From: Planctomycetota bacterium
GTDB lineage: Bacteria; Planctomycetota; MHYJ01; JACPRB01
DNA: 7,664 bases
Reading direction: 5' to 3'
Assembly (NCBI GenBank): GCA_023261405.1
Contig: JAHFOZ010000255.1
Location: forward strand, 1-7,664
The notes below the pieces were generated by a model. The model was not told the origin of the DNA, did no database searches, and was given only the letters and a program-made list of their open reading frames with translations. This document shows positions 1 to 6,649 of this stretch, in pieces (position 1 is the stretch's first letter; each line of letters opens with the position of its first letter). The position numbers were made by a program, and so were the translations under genes.

Positions 1-1
1 C

Positions 2-2308
2 CGACAGTTCAAGTCCCTCGGCGTCCTCGGCGATTGGGAGAAACCCTACCTCACGATCGACCCCGCGTACGAACTGGCGATCATCGAGGTCTTCGAACTC
101 CTCTGGCAGAAGGGCCACGTCGCCAAGCACCAGAAGCCCATCCACTGGTGCATCCAGGACCGCACGGCGCTGGCCGAGGCCGAACTCGAATACAAGGACC
201 TCCCCTCCCCCTCGATCTATGTCGCGTTCGAGATGACCACGAGGCCGAAGACCGACCTCCTCGTCTGGACGACCACCCCCTGGACCCTCCCGGCCGACGT
301 GGCCGTGGCGGTGAACCCGGGCCTGGACTACGCCATCGTGCGCTTCCGCGACCGCGACGCGATCATCGCCCCCCAGCGCCTCGAGGAATGCCGGAAGAAG
401 TTCCCCCTCGGCGAGCAGGTCGGGACGATCAAGGGCAAGGCCCTGGAGGGGCAGAAGTACAAGCACCCACTCTACGGGCACGAGTGCCCCGTCGTCCCCG
501 CCGACTACGTCACCGTCACCGACGGCACCGGCCTCGTCCACACCGCGCCCGGCCACGGAGCGGACGACTACGAAACCGGACTGAAATACAAGCTCCCCAC
601 CCTCTCCCCCGTCGACGAAGGCGGCATCTTCACAGCGGAGGCCCCGGGGTACACCGGCCAGCAGGTCTTCCAGGCCAACCCGAGGATCGTCGAGGACCTC
701 CGCAGGAGCGGCGTCCTCGTCCACCACGAGGAGTTCACCCACCCCTATCCCTGCTGCTGGCGCTGCAAGCAGCCCGTCATCTTCCGGGCCACCGAGCAGT
801 GGTTCGTGCTGATCGATCACGCCGGCGGCCGCCAGGCCGCGCTCGACGCCGTGAAGAAGACCCGCTGGGTGCCCGCCTGGGGGGAAAACCGGATCAGCAG
901 CATGCTGCAGGATAGGCCCGACTGGTGCGTCTCGCGCCAGCGCTCCTGGGGCGTGCCGATCCCCGGCTTCTACTGCGTCTCCTGCAGGAAGCCCTTCTGC
1001 AACCAGCGGACCTTCGACGCCGTCAAGAAGCTCTTCGCCCGCGGTGGCGCCGATGCCTGGTTCACCACCGAGGCGAAGGACATCCTCCCCACCGGCACGG
1101 CCTGCCCCTGCGGCGGCACGACCTTCGACAAGGAGCAGGACATCTTCGACGTCTGGTTCGAATCCGCGGCGAGCCACCGCGCCGTCGCCATGAAGCACCC
1201 GGAACTCCACTTCCCCGCCGAGCTTTACCTCGAGGGGACCGACCAGCACCGCGGCTGGTTCCAGGTATCGCTCCTGGCCAGCATTTTCACGACCGGGCAG
1301 GCGCCCTTCAAGGAAGTGGTCACCCACGGCTTCCTCATGGACCCGAGGACCGGCGAAAAGCAGGCGAAGTCGGGCGCCTTCAAGCCCATGCCCGTGGACG
1401 AGGTGGTGGAGAAGATCGGCGCCGACCTCATGCGCCTGTGGATTTCCTCGATCGACTACACCGACGACATCCCGCTCTCCTGGGAGATCCTCAAGGAGCG
1501 CGCCGACCCCTACAAGAAGATCCGGAACACCTTCCGCTATCTCCTGGGATCGACCCATGATTTCGATCCGCCGAAGGACCGCGTCACCGACCTGCTCGAC
1601 GTGGACCGCTGGGCCGCCGCCGAACTCTCCGCGCTGGTGCGGCGCGTCACGAAGCACTACGAGAACTACGAGTTCTTCCGGGCCTACCAGGAGCTCCACC
1701 AGTTCTGCGGAGTCCGCATGAGCGCGCTCTACTTCGACGTGCTCAAGGACCGCCTCTACACCAGCGGCCGGACCTCGCGCGAGCGTCGCTCGGGCCAGAC
1801 GGTGCTTCACGACATCCTCGTGGCCCTGGTCAAGATGTTCGCCCCGACCCTGTGCCACACGGCCGAGGAAGTCTGGGGCTACCTCCCGTCCCGCGAGACG
1901 GAGAGCGTCCACCTTGCCCTCTGGCCCGAGGCCGGCAACGCCACCGCCGATCCCAAGTGGGAGACGGTCTGGAAGGTGCGGTCGGAAGTCTACCGGGAAC
2001 TCGAGAAGCTCCGCGCCGCCGGGACGATCGGGAAATCCCTCGAGGCTCGGGTGACCCTCCACGCCGCGGAAGCCGGGCTCGACCGGACGCTCAGGGCCGT
2101 GGACCTCGAGGAGGCCCTGATCGTTTCCGAGGTGGTCTGGGCCGCCGCTCCGGGGCGGATGGAATCGGCGGATGTCAAAGGGCTCTCCATCCGCGTCGAG
2201 AAATCGCCCCATCCGAAGTGCGACCGCTGCTGGAACCTGCGCGCCGACGTGGGCGCAAACGCCGCCCACCCGGGCCTCTGCGGGCGCTGCGTCGCCGTCG
2301 TGGGATAG
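2..2308 (+). CDS. ileS: Isoleucyl-tRNA synthetase, 5'-truncated by window edge
   Basis: Class I aminoacyl-tRNA synthetase that charges tRNA-Ile with isoleucine in the cytoplasm and edits misactivated valine. The frame is open from base 2 to a TAG at 2306-2308 (768 residues). The usual length is roughly 900-1050, so the N-terminus with the HIGH motif lies outside. Visible landmarks in order: GVLGDWEKPYLT near the left edge; the editing (CP1) signature WTTTPWTLP (266-292); HTAPGHGADDY (539-571), including the conserved editing Asp; the catalytic-core FDVWFESAASH (1145-1177, usually FDVWFDSGSSH) and DQHRGWF (1241-1261); the signature loop KQAKS (1358-1372) in place of KMSKS; an anticodon-binding helical domain; and a C-terminal CDRC...CGRC zinc finger (2219-2290), typical of bacterial-type IleRS. 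An extra CVSC...CPCGG pair (from 974 and 1103) may form a second zinc knuckle. The altered signature loop fits a lineage variant rather than decay, because the frame is intact. Identity is near certain. Confidence 0.97.
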   Translation, partial: RQFKSLGVLGDWEKPYLTIDPAYELAIIEVFELLWQKGHVAKHQKPIHWCIQDRTALAEAELEYKDLPSPSIYVAFEMTTRPKTDLLVWTTTPWTLPADVAVAVNPGLDYAIVRFRDRDAIIAPQRLEECRKKFPLGEQVGTIKGKALEGQKYKHPLYGHECPVVPADYVTVTDGTGLVHTAPGHGADDYETGLKYKLPTLSPVDEGGIFTAEAPGYTGQQVFQANPRIVEDLRRSGVLVHHEEFTHPYPCCWRCKQPVIFRATEQWFVLIDHAGGRQAALDAVKKTRWVPAWGENRISSMLQDRPDWCVSRQRSWGVPIPGFYCVSCRKPFCNQRTFDAVKKLFARGGADAWFTTEAKDILPTGTACPCGGTTFDKEQDIFDVWFESAASHRAVAMKHPELHFPAELYLEGTDQHRGWFQVSLLASIFTTGQAPFKEVVTHGFLMDPRTGEKQAKSGAFKPMPVDEVVEKIGADLMRLWISSIDYTDDIPLSWEILKERADPYKKIRNTFRYLLGSTHDFDPPKDRVTDLLDVDRWAAAELSALVRRVTKHYENYEFFRAYQELHQFCGVRMSALYFDVLKDRLYTSGRTSRERRSGQTVLHDILVALVKMFAPTLCHTAEEVWGYLPSRETESVHLALWPEAGNATADPKWETVWKVRSEVYRELEKLRAAGTIGKSLEARVTLHAAEAGLDRTLRAVDLEEALIVSEVVWAAAPGRMESADVKGLSIRVEKSPHPKCDRCWNLRADVGANAAHPGLCGRCVAVVG

Positions 2309-2320
2309 TCGGATAACTCG

Positions 2321-2638
2321 TCAGTCGCAGCAGCAGGGGCCCCGCCCGCAGCCCGTGCCATGGCCCGGCCGGGGGTACGTCCCGAACGAGGGGTCGCAGC
2401 CGGGCCAGGTCCGGCAGCAGGTCGTCCAACCCGTCGCCACGTAAGCCCCCGGGTGCATGCCAAGGAATGCCGATGGGGTCTGGGCGCCCTGGGGCATGGG
2501 CCGGTACCCCTGCTCCACGTGCAGGCGGGCCACCAGTTCCTTGCCGATGGAGTTCCCCGAAGTCTGCGCCTCAGGCTTCCGTGCCCCGGCGCAGCCCGAG
2601 ACCAGGATCGCCAGGGCGAGCGTTCCCCAGACTTTCAT
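2321..2638 (-). CDS. Small cysteine-rich lipoprotein, unknown function
   Basis: A 105-residue protein with a short signal peptide and a clear lipobox, LVSGC, at residues 12-16, so it should be diacylated on Cys16 and anchored to a membrane facing the periplasm. The mature part has no recognised domain. It is rich in Gly, Pro and Thr, and its last third carries seven cysteines (WTTCCRTWPGC, then GTGCGRGPCCCD at the C-terminus), suggesting disulfides or metal binding. The ATG at 2638 is preceded on the minus strand by a GGGGGGT stretch seven bases upstream, an acceptable ribosome binding site. The gene converges on ileS with 12 bases between stop codons and no obvious terminator, and diverges from purN. 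Plus-strand frames across it lack any protein signature, which supports this strand. It could be a lineage-specific orphan; function unknown. Confidence 0.72.
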   Translation of the reverse strand: MKVWGTLALAILVSGCAGARKPEAQTSGNSIGKELVARLHVEQGYRPMPQGAQTPSAFLGMHPGAYVATGWTTCCRTWPGCDPSFGTYPRPGHGTGCGRGPCCCD

Positions 2639-2724
2639 GGCCGGTACCCCCCGCTTCTATGATATTCTATCAGTGGAATCGTGCGTGCAGGGCTGGGATA
2701 TAGGGGTAGAACGACAAGAGAGGC
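2639..2724. promoter_or_regulatory. Divergent intergenic region, possible promoters
   Basis: This gap separates the minus-strand lipoprotein gene from purN and contains the only clearly AT-rich patch in the left part of the window (about 2655-2672). TATGAT at 2658-2663 on the plus strand and TAGAAT (complement of 2664-2669) on the minus strand each match a sigma-70 -10 box with one mismatch. I see no convincing -35 box at the right distance for either, so the promoter call rests on composition, divergent gene orientation and the -10-like hexamers only. No operator or riboswitch fold was recognised. Confidence 0.3.
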
Positions 2725-3315
2725 ATGAAGGTTCCTGTGAAACTGGCCGTCCTCCTGTCCGGAAGCGGGCGCACCCTCCAGAATCTCATTGACCGGATCG
2801 ACGACGGCTCGCTGAAGGCCGAGATCACGGCGGTCGTCTCGAGCCGCTCGGACGCGTACGGCCTGGAGCGCGCCCGCCTCAGGGGCCTTCCCACGCACGT
2901 GGTGGAACGCAGGGCCTTCTTGGACACCGCCGCCTTCAGCGACGCGATGACGTCGCTCCTCGGGACGATCCAGTTCGACCTGGTGATCCTGGCGGGCTTC
3001 CTCAACCTCTACCTCTTCCCCCCGAAGTGGGCTGGGCAGGTGCTCAACATCCATCCCGGGCTTCTCCCGGCCTTCGGCGGCAAGGGGTTCTACGGGCACC
3101 GCGTGCATGAGGCGGTGCTGGCCGCCGGGGCGAAGGAATCGGGCTGCACGGTCCACTTCGCCGGCCTCGAGTACGACAGCGGCCCCATCATCCTCCAGGA
3201 GCGCGTCCCCGTCCTGCCCGGCGACACGTCCGACACGCTGGCCGACCGCGTCTTCCGGGCCGAATGCGTCGCCTACCCCGAGGCCATACGCCGCGTGGCC
3301 GCGGAGAGGGATTGA
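2725..3315 (+). CDS. purN: Phosphoribosylglycinamide formyltransferase (GART)
   Basis: A 196-residue cytoplasmic enzyme of de novo purine synthesis that transfers a formyl group from 10-formyltetrahydrofolate to glycinamide ribonucleotide; length is normal for PurN. The phosphate-binding loop reads LLSGSGRTLQNLID (residues 10-23), a variant of the E. coli GNGSN loop. DLVILAGFLNLY leads to LNIHPGLLPAF with catalytic Asn108 and His110. The third catalytic residue is Asp151 in GLEYDSGPIILQ, following SGCTVHF. It ends with the usual DTLADRVFRAECVAYPEAIR-type helix. The ATG at 2725 has a purine-rich GAGAGG very close upstream; a GTG at 2737 with AAGG about six bases upstream is a real alternative that would give the common VKLAVL start. 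The next gene begins three bases after the stop, so purN is probably co-transcribed with the DUF4388 genes, although no metabolic link is apparent. Confidence 0.96.
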   Translation: MKVPVKLAVLLSGSGRTLQNLIDRIDDGSLKAEITAVVSSRSDAYGLERARLRGLPTHVVERRAFLDTAAFSDAMTSLLGTIQFDLVILAGFLNLYLFPPKWAGQVLNIHPGLLPAFGGKGFYGHRVHEAVLAAGAKESGCTVHFAGLEYDSGPIILQERVPVLPGDTSDTLADRVFRAECVAYPEAIRRVAAERD

Positions 3316-3318
3316 GCG

Positions 3319-4104
3319 ATGGGCGGAATCCTCAAAGGAGACGTGGACATCCTGGGCCTCGGGAACCTGCTTCAGCTGCTGTCCATGAACGCACGCGAGG
3401 GAGTCCTCACGCTCTACAAAGGAAACGAGAAGAAGACGATCCATTTCGCCTCCCAGGGCATCCGGCTCCTCTCTTCAACGATGCGGCGGGTCACGCGGCT
3501 GGGCAAGATCCTGCTCCGGAAGCGGCGGATCAGCTCCCACGATCTCGAAGCGCTCCTCAAGGAACAGAAGCTGCTGGGCTGGAAACTCGGCCAGATCGCC
3601 ATGACCAGCGGGCTCGTCAAGAAGTCCGATGTGGAGGATGCGCTCCGGGAGCAGATCGAGGAGGAGATCTTCGACATGTTCATGTGGTCGGATGCCGCCT
3701 TCGAATTCGCCGAGGGACGCACGGTCCGAAACCACCAGGTCGACAACCCGCTCGCCGGGGTCACCTTCGGCGCCAACATCACCTCGCTCCTGCTCGAGGC
3801 CGCGCGCCGGAACGACGAGATGCTCATGACCCGGCGGATCTTCCACGACGACGAGATCAGGCTCCAGAAGTTCAACTTCGAGATCCATGCGGATGAACTG
3901 GGCGGGGACCTGGAGGTGATCGACCACATCCTCCCCCTCATCAACGGGAGGAACACCATGCGGGAGATCGTCCAGTCCTCGATCTATCCCCGCTTCATCA
4001 CGATGCGGGCCATCCAGGCGCTCTTCACCGGGGGCCACCTCAAGGCACAGGATGCCCGGGGCGTACCGATCCTCATCCCGAAACGAACGGAGAGGGTGAG
4101 ATAG
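3319..4104 (+). CDS. DUF4388 (PATAN) regulator with MshEN-like repeat, no receiver
   Basis: A 261-residue cytoplasmic protein, first of three tandem paralogues. Residues 1-55 form a DUF4388/PATAN domain (MGGILKGDVDILGLGNLLQL start, then GVLTLYKGNEKKTIHFASQGIRLL). Residues 60-112 contain two tandem units, RLGKILLRKRRISSHDLEALL ending in KEQ, and KLGQIAMTSGLVKKSDVEDAL ending in REQ, resembling the MshEN/GspE N-terminal c-di-GMP-binding repeat. EEEIFDMFMWSDAAFEF (114-130) and LLLEAARRNDE (157-167) are shared with the paralogues. Residues about 200-245 (ILPLINGRNTMREI, then IYPRFITMRAIQAL) resemble the winged-helix-like tail of DUF4388 proteins. There is no receiver domain. PATAN proteins elsewhere, such as cyanobacterial PatA and Pix-type regulators, act in signalling and can bind pilus ATPases. 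The start is supported by GGAGAGGG eight bases upstream and lies three bases after the purN stop. Domain assignment is firm; ligand and partner are inference. Confidence 0.88.
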   Translation: MGGILKGDVDILGLGNLLQLLSMNAREGVLTLYKGNEKKTIHFASQGIRLLSSTMRRVTRLGKILLRKRRISSHDLEALLKEQKLLGWKLGQIAMTSGLVKKSDVEDALREQIEEEIFDMFMWSDAAFEFAEGRTVRNHQVDNPLAGVTFGANITSLLLEAARRNDEMLMTRRIFHDDEIRLQKFNFEIHADELGGDLEVIDHILPLINGRNTMREIVQSSIYPRFITMRAIQALFTGGHLKAQDARGVPILIPKRTERVR

Positions 4105-4107
4105 ACG

Positions 4108-5271
4108 ATGGGCACGATCGGTGGAGATGTCGAGGTCCTGGGCATCGCCAACCTCCTTCAGATGCTCTCGATGAACGGCTGCGAGGGCTTCCTGAGCATC
4201 ATGGAGGGGTCGCAGAAGAAGGTGATCGCCTTCGCCCCGGAGGGGATCCGGCTGGTGTCCGGGGCCCGCAGGACCAATCCCCTCGGCGAGATCCTGATCC
4301 GGACCGGCCGCATCACCCGCGAGCAGCTGGACGAACTCCTGGCCGAGCAGCGCCGCACGGGCACCCCCCTGGGCGAACTGGTCGCGACCCGGGGCATCCT
4401 CACGGGCGAAATCATCGCGGGCGCCCTCCGCGAGCAGGTGGCCGAGGAGATCTACGACCTCTTCACCTGGCAGGGGGCCACGTTCTCATTTCAGGAGGCC
4501 CGGGACGGCCCCGCCCTCCCCGACCACGGCCCCCTCTCCAGCATCGTCCTGGACTCCAATGTCATGACCATCATGATCGAGGCCGCCCGCCGGCTGGACG
4601 AGCTCCAGCAGATCCAGTCCGTCATCCCCGATGTCCGGCTGATCCCGGAACGCCTCGAGCTCCCGGCCTCGCTGGACGACCCCTCGCTCGACAAGGCCGC
4701 GATCGAGGACATCCTCCCCCTCGTGAACGCCGAGCGCTCGGTGGGACACGTGATCGAGGAGTCCCTCTACCCCAAATTCACCGTGCTGCGCACCCTGTAC
4801 GGCCTGGCCAAGCGGGGCGTGATCAAGATCCGCGACCGGGGCGACGGCTCCACGGGCCCCATCACGGTCATCCGCCGGGTCTCGTCCCACGGCACGGACC
4901 GCCGCCTTTCCCGGGGGAAGACGGTCCTCGTGCTCAGCGATCTCCCGACGTTCCGCTCGGCCCTGGCCATCGCGCTGCGGACCTCGGGGTTCCACGTGAT
5001 CGAGGGATCGCGCCCCGAGGATCTCCCCGGCGCGGGCGAGGAGGAGCAGGTGGATGCGGTGGTGCTCGACGTGCCCCTCGGCACGGAGGACGGCCTCGCC
5101 ATCTGCCGGCGTCTCCGCGAGCGGACGGACCGGCCCGTCATCATCCTCTCGGACAACGCGTCCAAGCAGGCGATCGCCCACGCCCTCACCTCGGGTGCCC
5201 GGTACGTGCTCGTCAAGCCCGTCAAGGAGGACCTCCTGGTGGAGCGCCTCTCGAACGCCTTGCAGGATTGA
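4108..5271 (+). CDS. DUF4388 (PATAN)-MshEN-like-receiver regulator
   Basis: A 387-residue paralogue of the preceding gene with an added C-terminal receiver. Domains in order: PATAN (about 1-54, MGTIGGDVEVLGIANLLQML); two LG...Q repeats (59-110, PLGEILIRTGRIT and PLGELVATRGIL, each ending in Q); the EEIYDLFTW block (113-121); a winged-helix-like segment (about 200-245, ILPLVNAERSV, SLYPKFTVLRTLYGL); then a CheY-like receiver (about 270-387). In the receiver the first strand ends VLVLSD (Asp278 only, where two acidic residues are usual). The phosphoacceptor is Asp321 in VVLDVPLG, the switch residue Ser348 in VIILSD, and the conserved lysine Lys370 in YVLVKPV. Both MshEN-type repeats have Pro where Arg is usual before LG. 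The ATG lies three bases after the upstream stop with GGAGAGGGTGAG before it, so translation is probably coupled. No cognate histidine kinase is in view. PatA of heterocystous cyanobacteria also has N-terminal PATAN and C-terminal receiver, without implying orthology. Confidence 0.88.
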   Translation: MGTIGGDVEVLGIANLLQMLSMNGCEGFLSIMEGSQKKVIAFAPEGIRLVSGARRTNPLGEILIRTGRITREQLDELLAEQRRTGTPLGELVATRGILTGEIIAGALREQVAEEIYDLFTWQGATFSFQEARDGPALPDHGPLSSIVLDSNVMTIMIEAARRLDELQQIQSVIPDVRLIPERLELPASLDDPSLDKAAIEDILPLVNAERSVGHVIEESLYPKFTVLRTLYGLAKRGVIKIRDRGDGSTGPITVIRRVSSHGTDRRLSRGKTVLVLSDLPTFRSALAIALRTSGFHVIEGSRPEDLPGAGEEEQVDAVVLDVPLGTEDGLAICRRLRERTDRPVIILSDNASKQAIAHALTSGARYVLVKPVKEDLLVERLSNALQD

Positions 5272-5297
5272 CGGGTTTCGGCCAGAATCAGGAGACT

Positions 5298-6533
5298 ATG
5301 GCAGAGTTGCGCGGGGACGTCGCGATCATGAGCCTGGCGGACCTCCTCCAGCACCTCGCCAACAACCAGGGCGCGGGCACCCTCACGATCACGCAGTCCC
5401 AGATGCAGAAGTGCATCCACATCAGCCCGGACGGGATGCGTCTCCTGGCCACGAGCACGCGCAAGACCAGTTCGCTCGGGGAGATCCTCATCCGCACCCG
5501 CAAGATCACCCGCGCCCAGCTGGACGCGCTGCTGCTGGAGCAGCAGAAGACCGGAAAGCGCCTGGGCGAGCTGGTGAGCCGGCAGGGCATCGTGACGAAG
5601 GCCGACATCGAGACGGCGCTGCGGGAGCAGGCCCAGGAGGAGATCTACGACCTCTTCTCCTGGACGGAGGCGAAGTTCGAGTTCAACGACGGCCCGGAGC
5701 CGGCGCGCCCCAAGGACTTCCCCCTCGCGGACGTCATCGTGGACGCCTCTCCCACCTCCGTGATGCTGGAGGCCGCCCGGCGCGCCGACGAACTCACCGT
5801 GATCCGGAAGGTGCTCCACGACGAGAGCATGATCCCGATCCGGACCACCAAGCCCTTCACGCCGGACAAGCTGGGCCTCAGCCCCGACCTGCTCGCGGCC
5901 ATCTACAAGGAGATCAACGGGCGGGTCGGGATTTCCGAGGTGATCCGTCTGTCCCTCTATCCCCGCTTCGAGGCCATGCGCGCGGTTTTCGTCCTGGCCA
6001 CCAAGGGGTTCATCAAGATCCTCGACCGCGAGGGCGCCACGATGGTCCACCTCAAGGCCGAGACCACGCGGCTGACGGCCCCCAAGCCGGGACAAGCCGC
6101 CGCCCCGCGCTCGCCGTACGCGGTCCCCGCCGGCCAGCGACGCTCCGTCCTGCTCCTGGGAGACATGCTCAAGTACCGCCAGGCGCTCGCCGCCCTGCTG
6201 CGCGAGGCCGGGTATCAGGTCCTGGAGGAAACGGCTGCGCAGGCGATGACCCTGCTCGCCGAGAACCGGAGGATCGATTGCGCGATCCTGGACGTGGGCC
6301 TCGCCACGGCGGACGAGTACCAGTTCGTCTCCTGGCTCGCGGAGAACTCCAATGCGCCGGTGGTGGTCCTCTCGGGGGACGCTTCGAAAGACGCCGCCCT
6401 CGCCGCCGTCCAGAAGGGGGCGCGCGCCTACGTGGTCAAGCCCTTCACGCGCGACTCGATGCTCCGCACCCTCTCAGGCGTCTTCCAGGCCTCCCATTCC
6501 AGCAGCGCCATCCGCACCCCCCCGAAGCCGTAG
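5298..6533 (+). CDS. DUF4388 (PATAN)-MshEN-like-receiver regulator, third paralogue
   Basis: A 411-residue paralogue and last gene of the run. PATAN domain about 1-55 (MAELRGDVAIMSLADLLQHL); tandem repeats 60-111 (SLGEILIRTRKIT and RLGELVSRQGIVT, each ending in Q); EEIYDLFSWTEAKFEF (114-129); MLEAARRADE (156-165); winged-helix-like region about 195-242 (LSLYPRFEAMRAVFVL); a Pro/Ala-rich linker (about 258-278); and a receiver (about 282-397). Receiver residues are Asp289 (GD, not DD), phosphoacceptor Asp332 in ILDVGL, Ser359 in VVVLSGD and Lys381 in VVKPF. I chose the ATG at 5298 because MAELRGDV aligns with MGTIGGDV of the previous gene and AGGAG lies just upstream. An in-frame TTG at 5268 overlapping the previous stop would add ten residues with no counterpart. 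The C-terminal tail SHSSSAIRTPPKP is partly encoded by the hairpin that also covers the stop codon. Confidence 0.88.
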   Translation: MAELRGDVAIMSLADLLQHLANNQGAGTLTITQSQMQKCIHISPDGMRLLATSTRKTSSLGEILIRTRKITRAQLDALLLEQQKTGKRLGELVSRQGIVTKADIETALREQAQEEIYDLFSWTEAKFEFNDGPEPARPKDFPLADVIVDASPTSVMLEAARRADELTVIRKVLHDESMIPIRTTKPFTPDKLGLSPDLLAAIYKEINGRVGISEVIRLSLYPRFEAMRAVFVLATKGFIKILDREGATMVHLKAETTRLTAPKPGQAAAPRSPYAVPAGQRRSVLLLGDMLKYRQALAALLREAGYQVLEETAAQAMTLLAENRRIDCAILDVGLATADEYQFVSWLAENSNAPVVVLSGDASKDAALAAVQKGARAYVVKPFTRDSMLRTLSGVFQASHSSSAIRTPPKP

Positions 6534-6560
6534 GGGTTCGAATCCCCTGATCTTCCGGGG
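6520..6560 (+). other. Nested hairpin over stop codon with tRNA T-arm-like inner arm
   Basis: The inner stem pairs AGGGG (6532-6536) with CCCCT (6544-6548) around the seven-base loop TTCGAAT, exactly the tRNA T-arm shape and loop consensus. An outer stem pairs CCCCG and AAG (6520-6527) with CTT and CGGGG (6552-6560), with one bulged C at 6555. The TAG stop of the third DUF4388 gene (6531-6533) lies inside. No matching 5' acceptor strand exists at tRNA distance upstream, and the upstream part is coding, so this is not a whole tRNA. There is no T-tract after it, so it is not a classic intrinsic terminator either. It may act as a transcript 3'-end stabiliser, or mark a tRNA-derived recombination scar; both are inference. 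Confidence 0.45.
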
Positions 6561-6580
6561 TATTCGCCTACGAAACAGAA

Positions 6581-6603
6581 CGCGGCCGAATCTTCGGACC
6601 GCG
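6581..6603 (+). terminator. Hairpin downstream of the operon, possible terminator
   Basis: CGCGG plus CCGA (6581-6589) pairs with TCGG (6594-6597) and CCGCG (6599-6603) around a four-base loop, with A6598 bulged: nine base pairs, mostly G-C. It lies 48 bases after the last operon stop and just beyond the T-arm-like hairpin. No run of T follows, so termination here would have to be of the T-tract-free kind or the hairpin may only protect the 3' end. In a GC-rich genome a stem like this can also arise by chance. Confidence 0.3.
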
Positions 6604-6649
6604 AGCGCGCGCGGATTCCGCAGGCACGTTTCTTGCGCTGCTCTCCCGC

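Noticed and set aside
34..915. Long alternative plus-strand frame overlapping ileS, and similar long frames antisense to the DUF4388 genes (for example 4767-6095 minus)
   Set aside because: Translations are rich in Arg, Pro, Gly and His without motifs, as expected for off-frame reading of GC-rich coding DNA over confidently identified proteins.
2360..2662. Plus-strand frames across the lipoprotein region
   Set aside because: They show no domain or signal sequence, whereas the minus strand gives a signal peptide with a perfect lipobox and a ribosome-binding-site-like stretch.
5268..5297. TTG start at 5268 for the third DUF4388 gene, overlapping the previous stop
   Set aside because: It would add ten residues with no counterpart in the two paralogues; the ATG at 5298 aligns with their starts and has AGGAG just upstream.
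6484..6555. Complete tRNA gene ending with the T-arm at 6532-6548
   Set aside because: No 5' strand complementary to the would-be acceptor GATCTTC is present at tRNA distance, no anticodon arm fits, no CCA follows, and the region codes for the end of the third DUF4388 protein.
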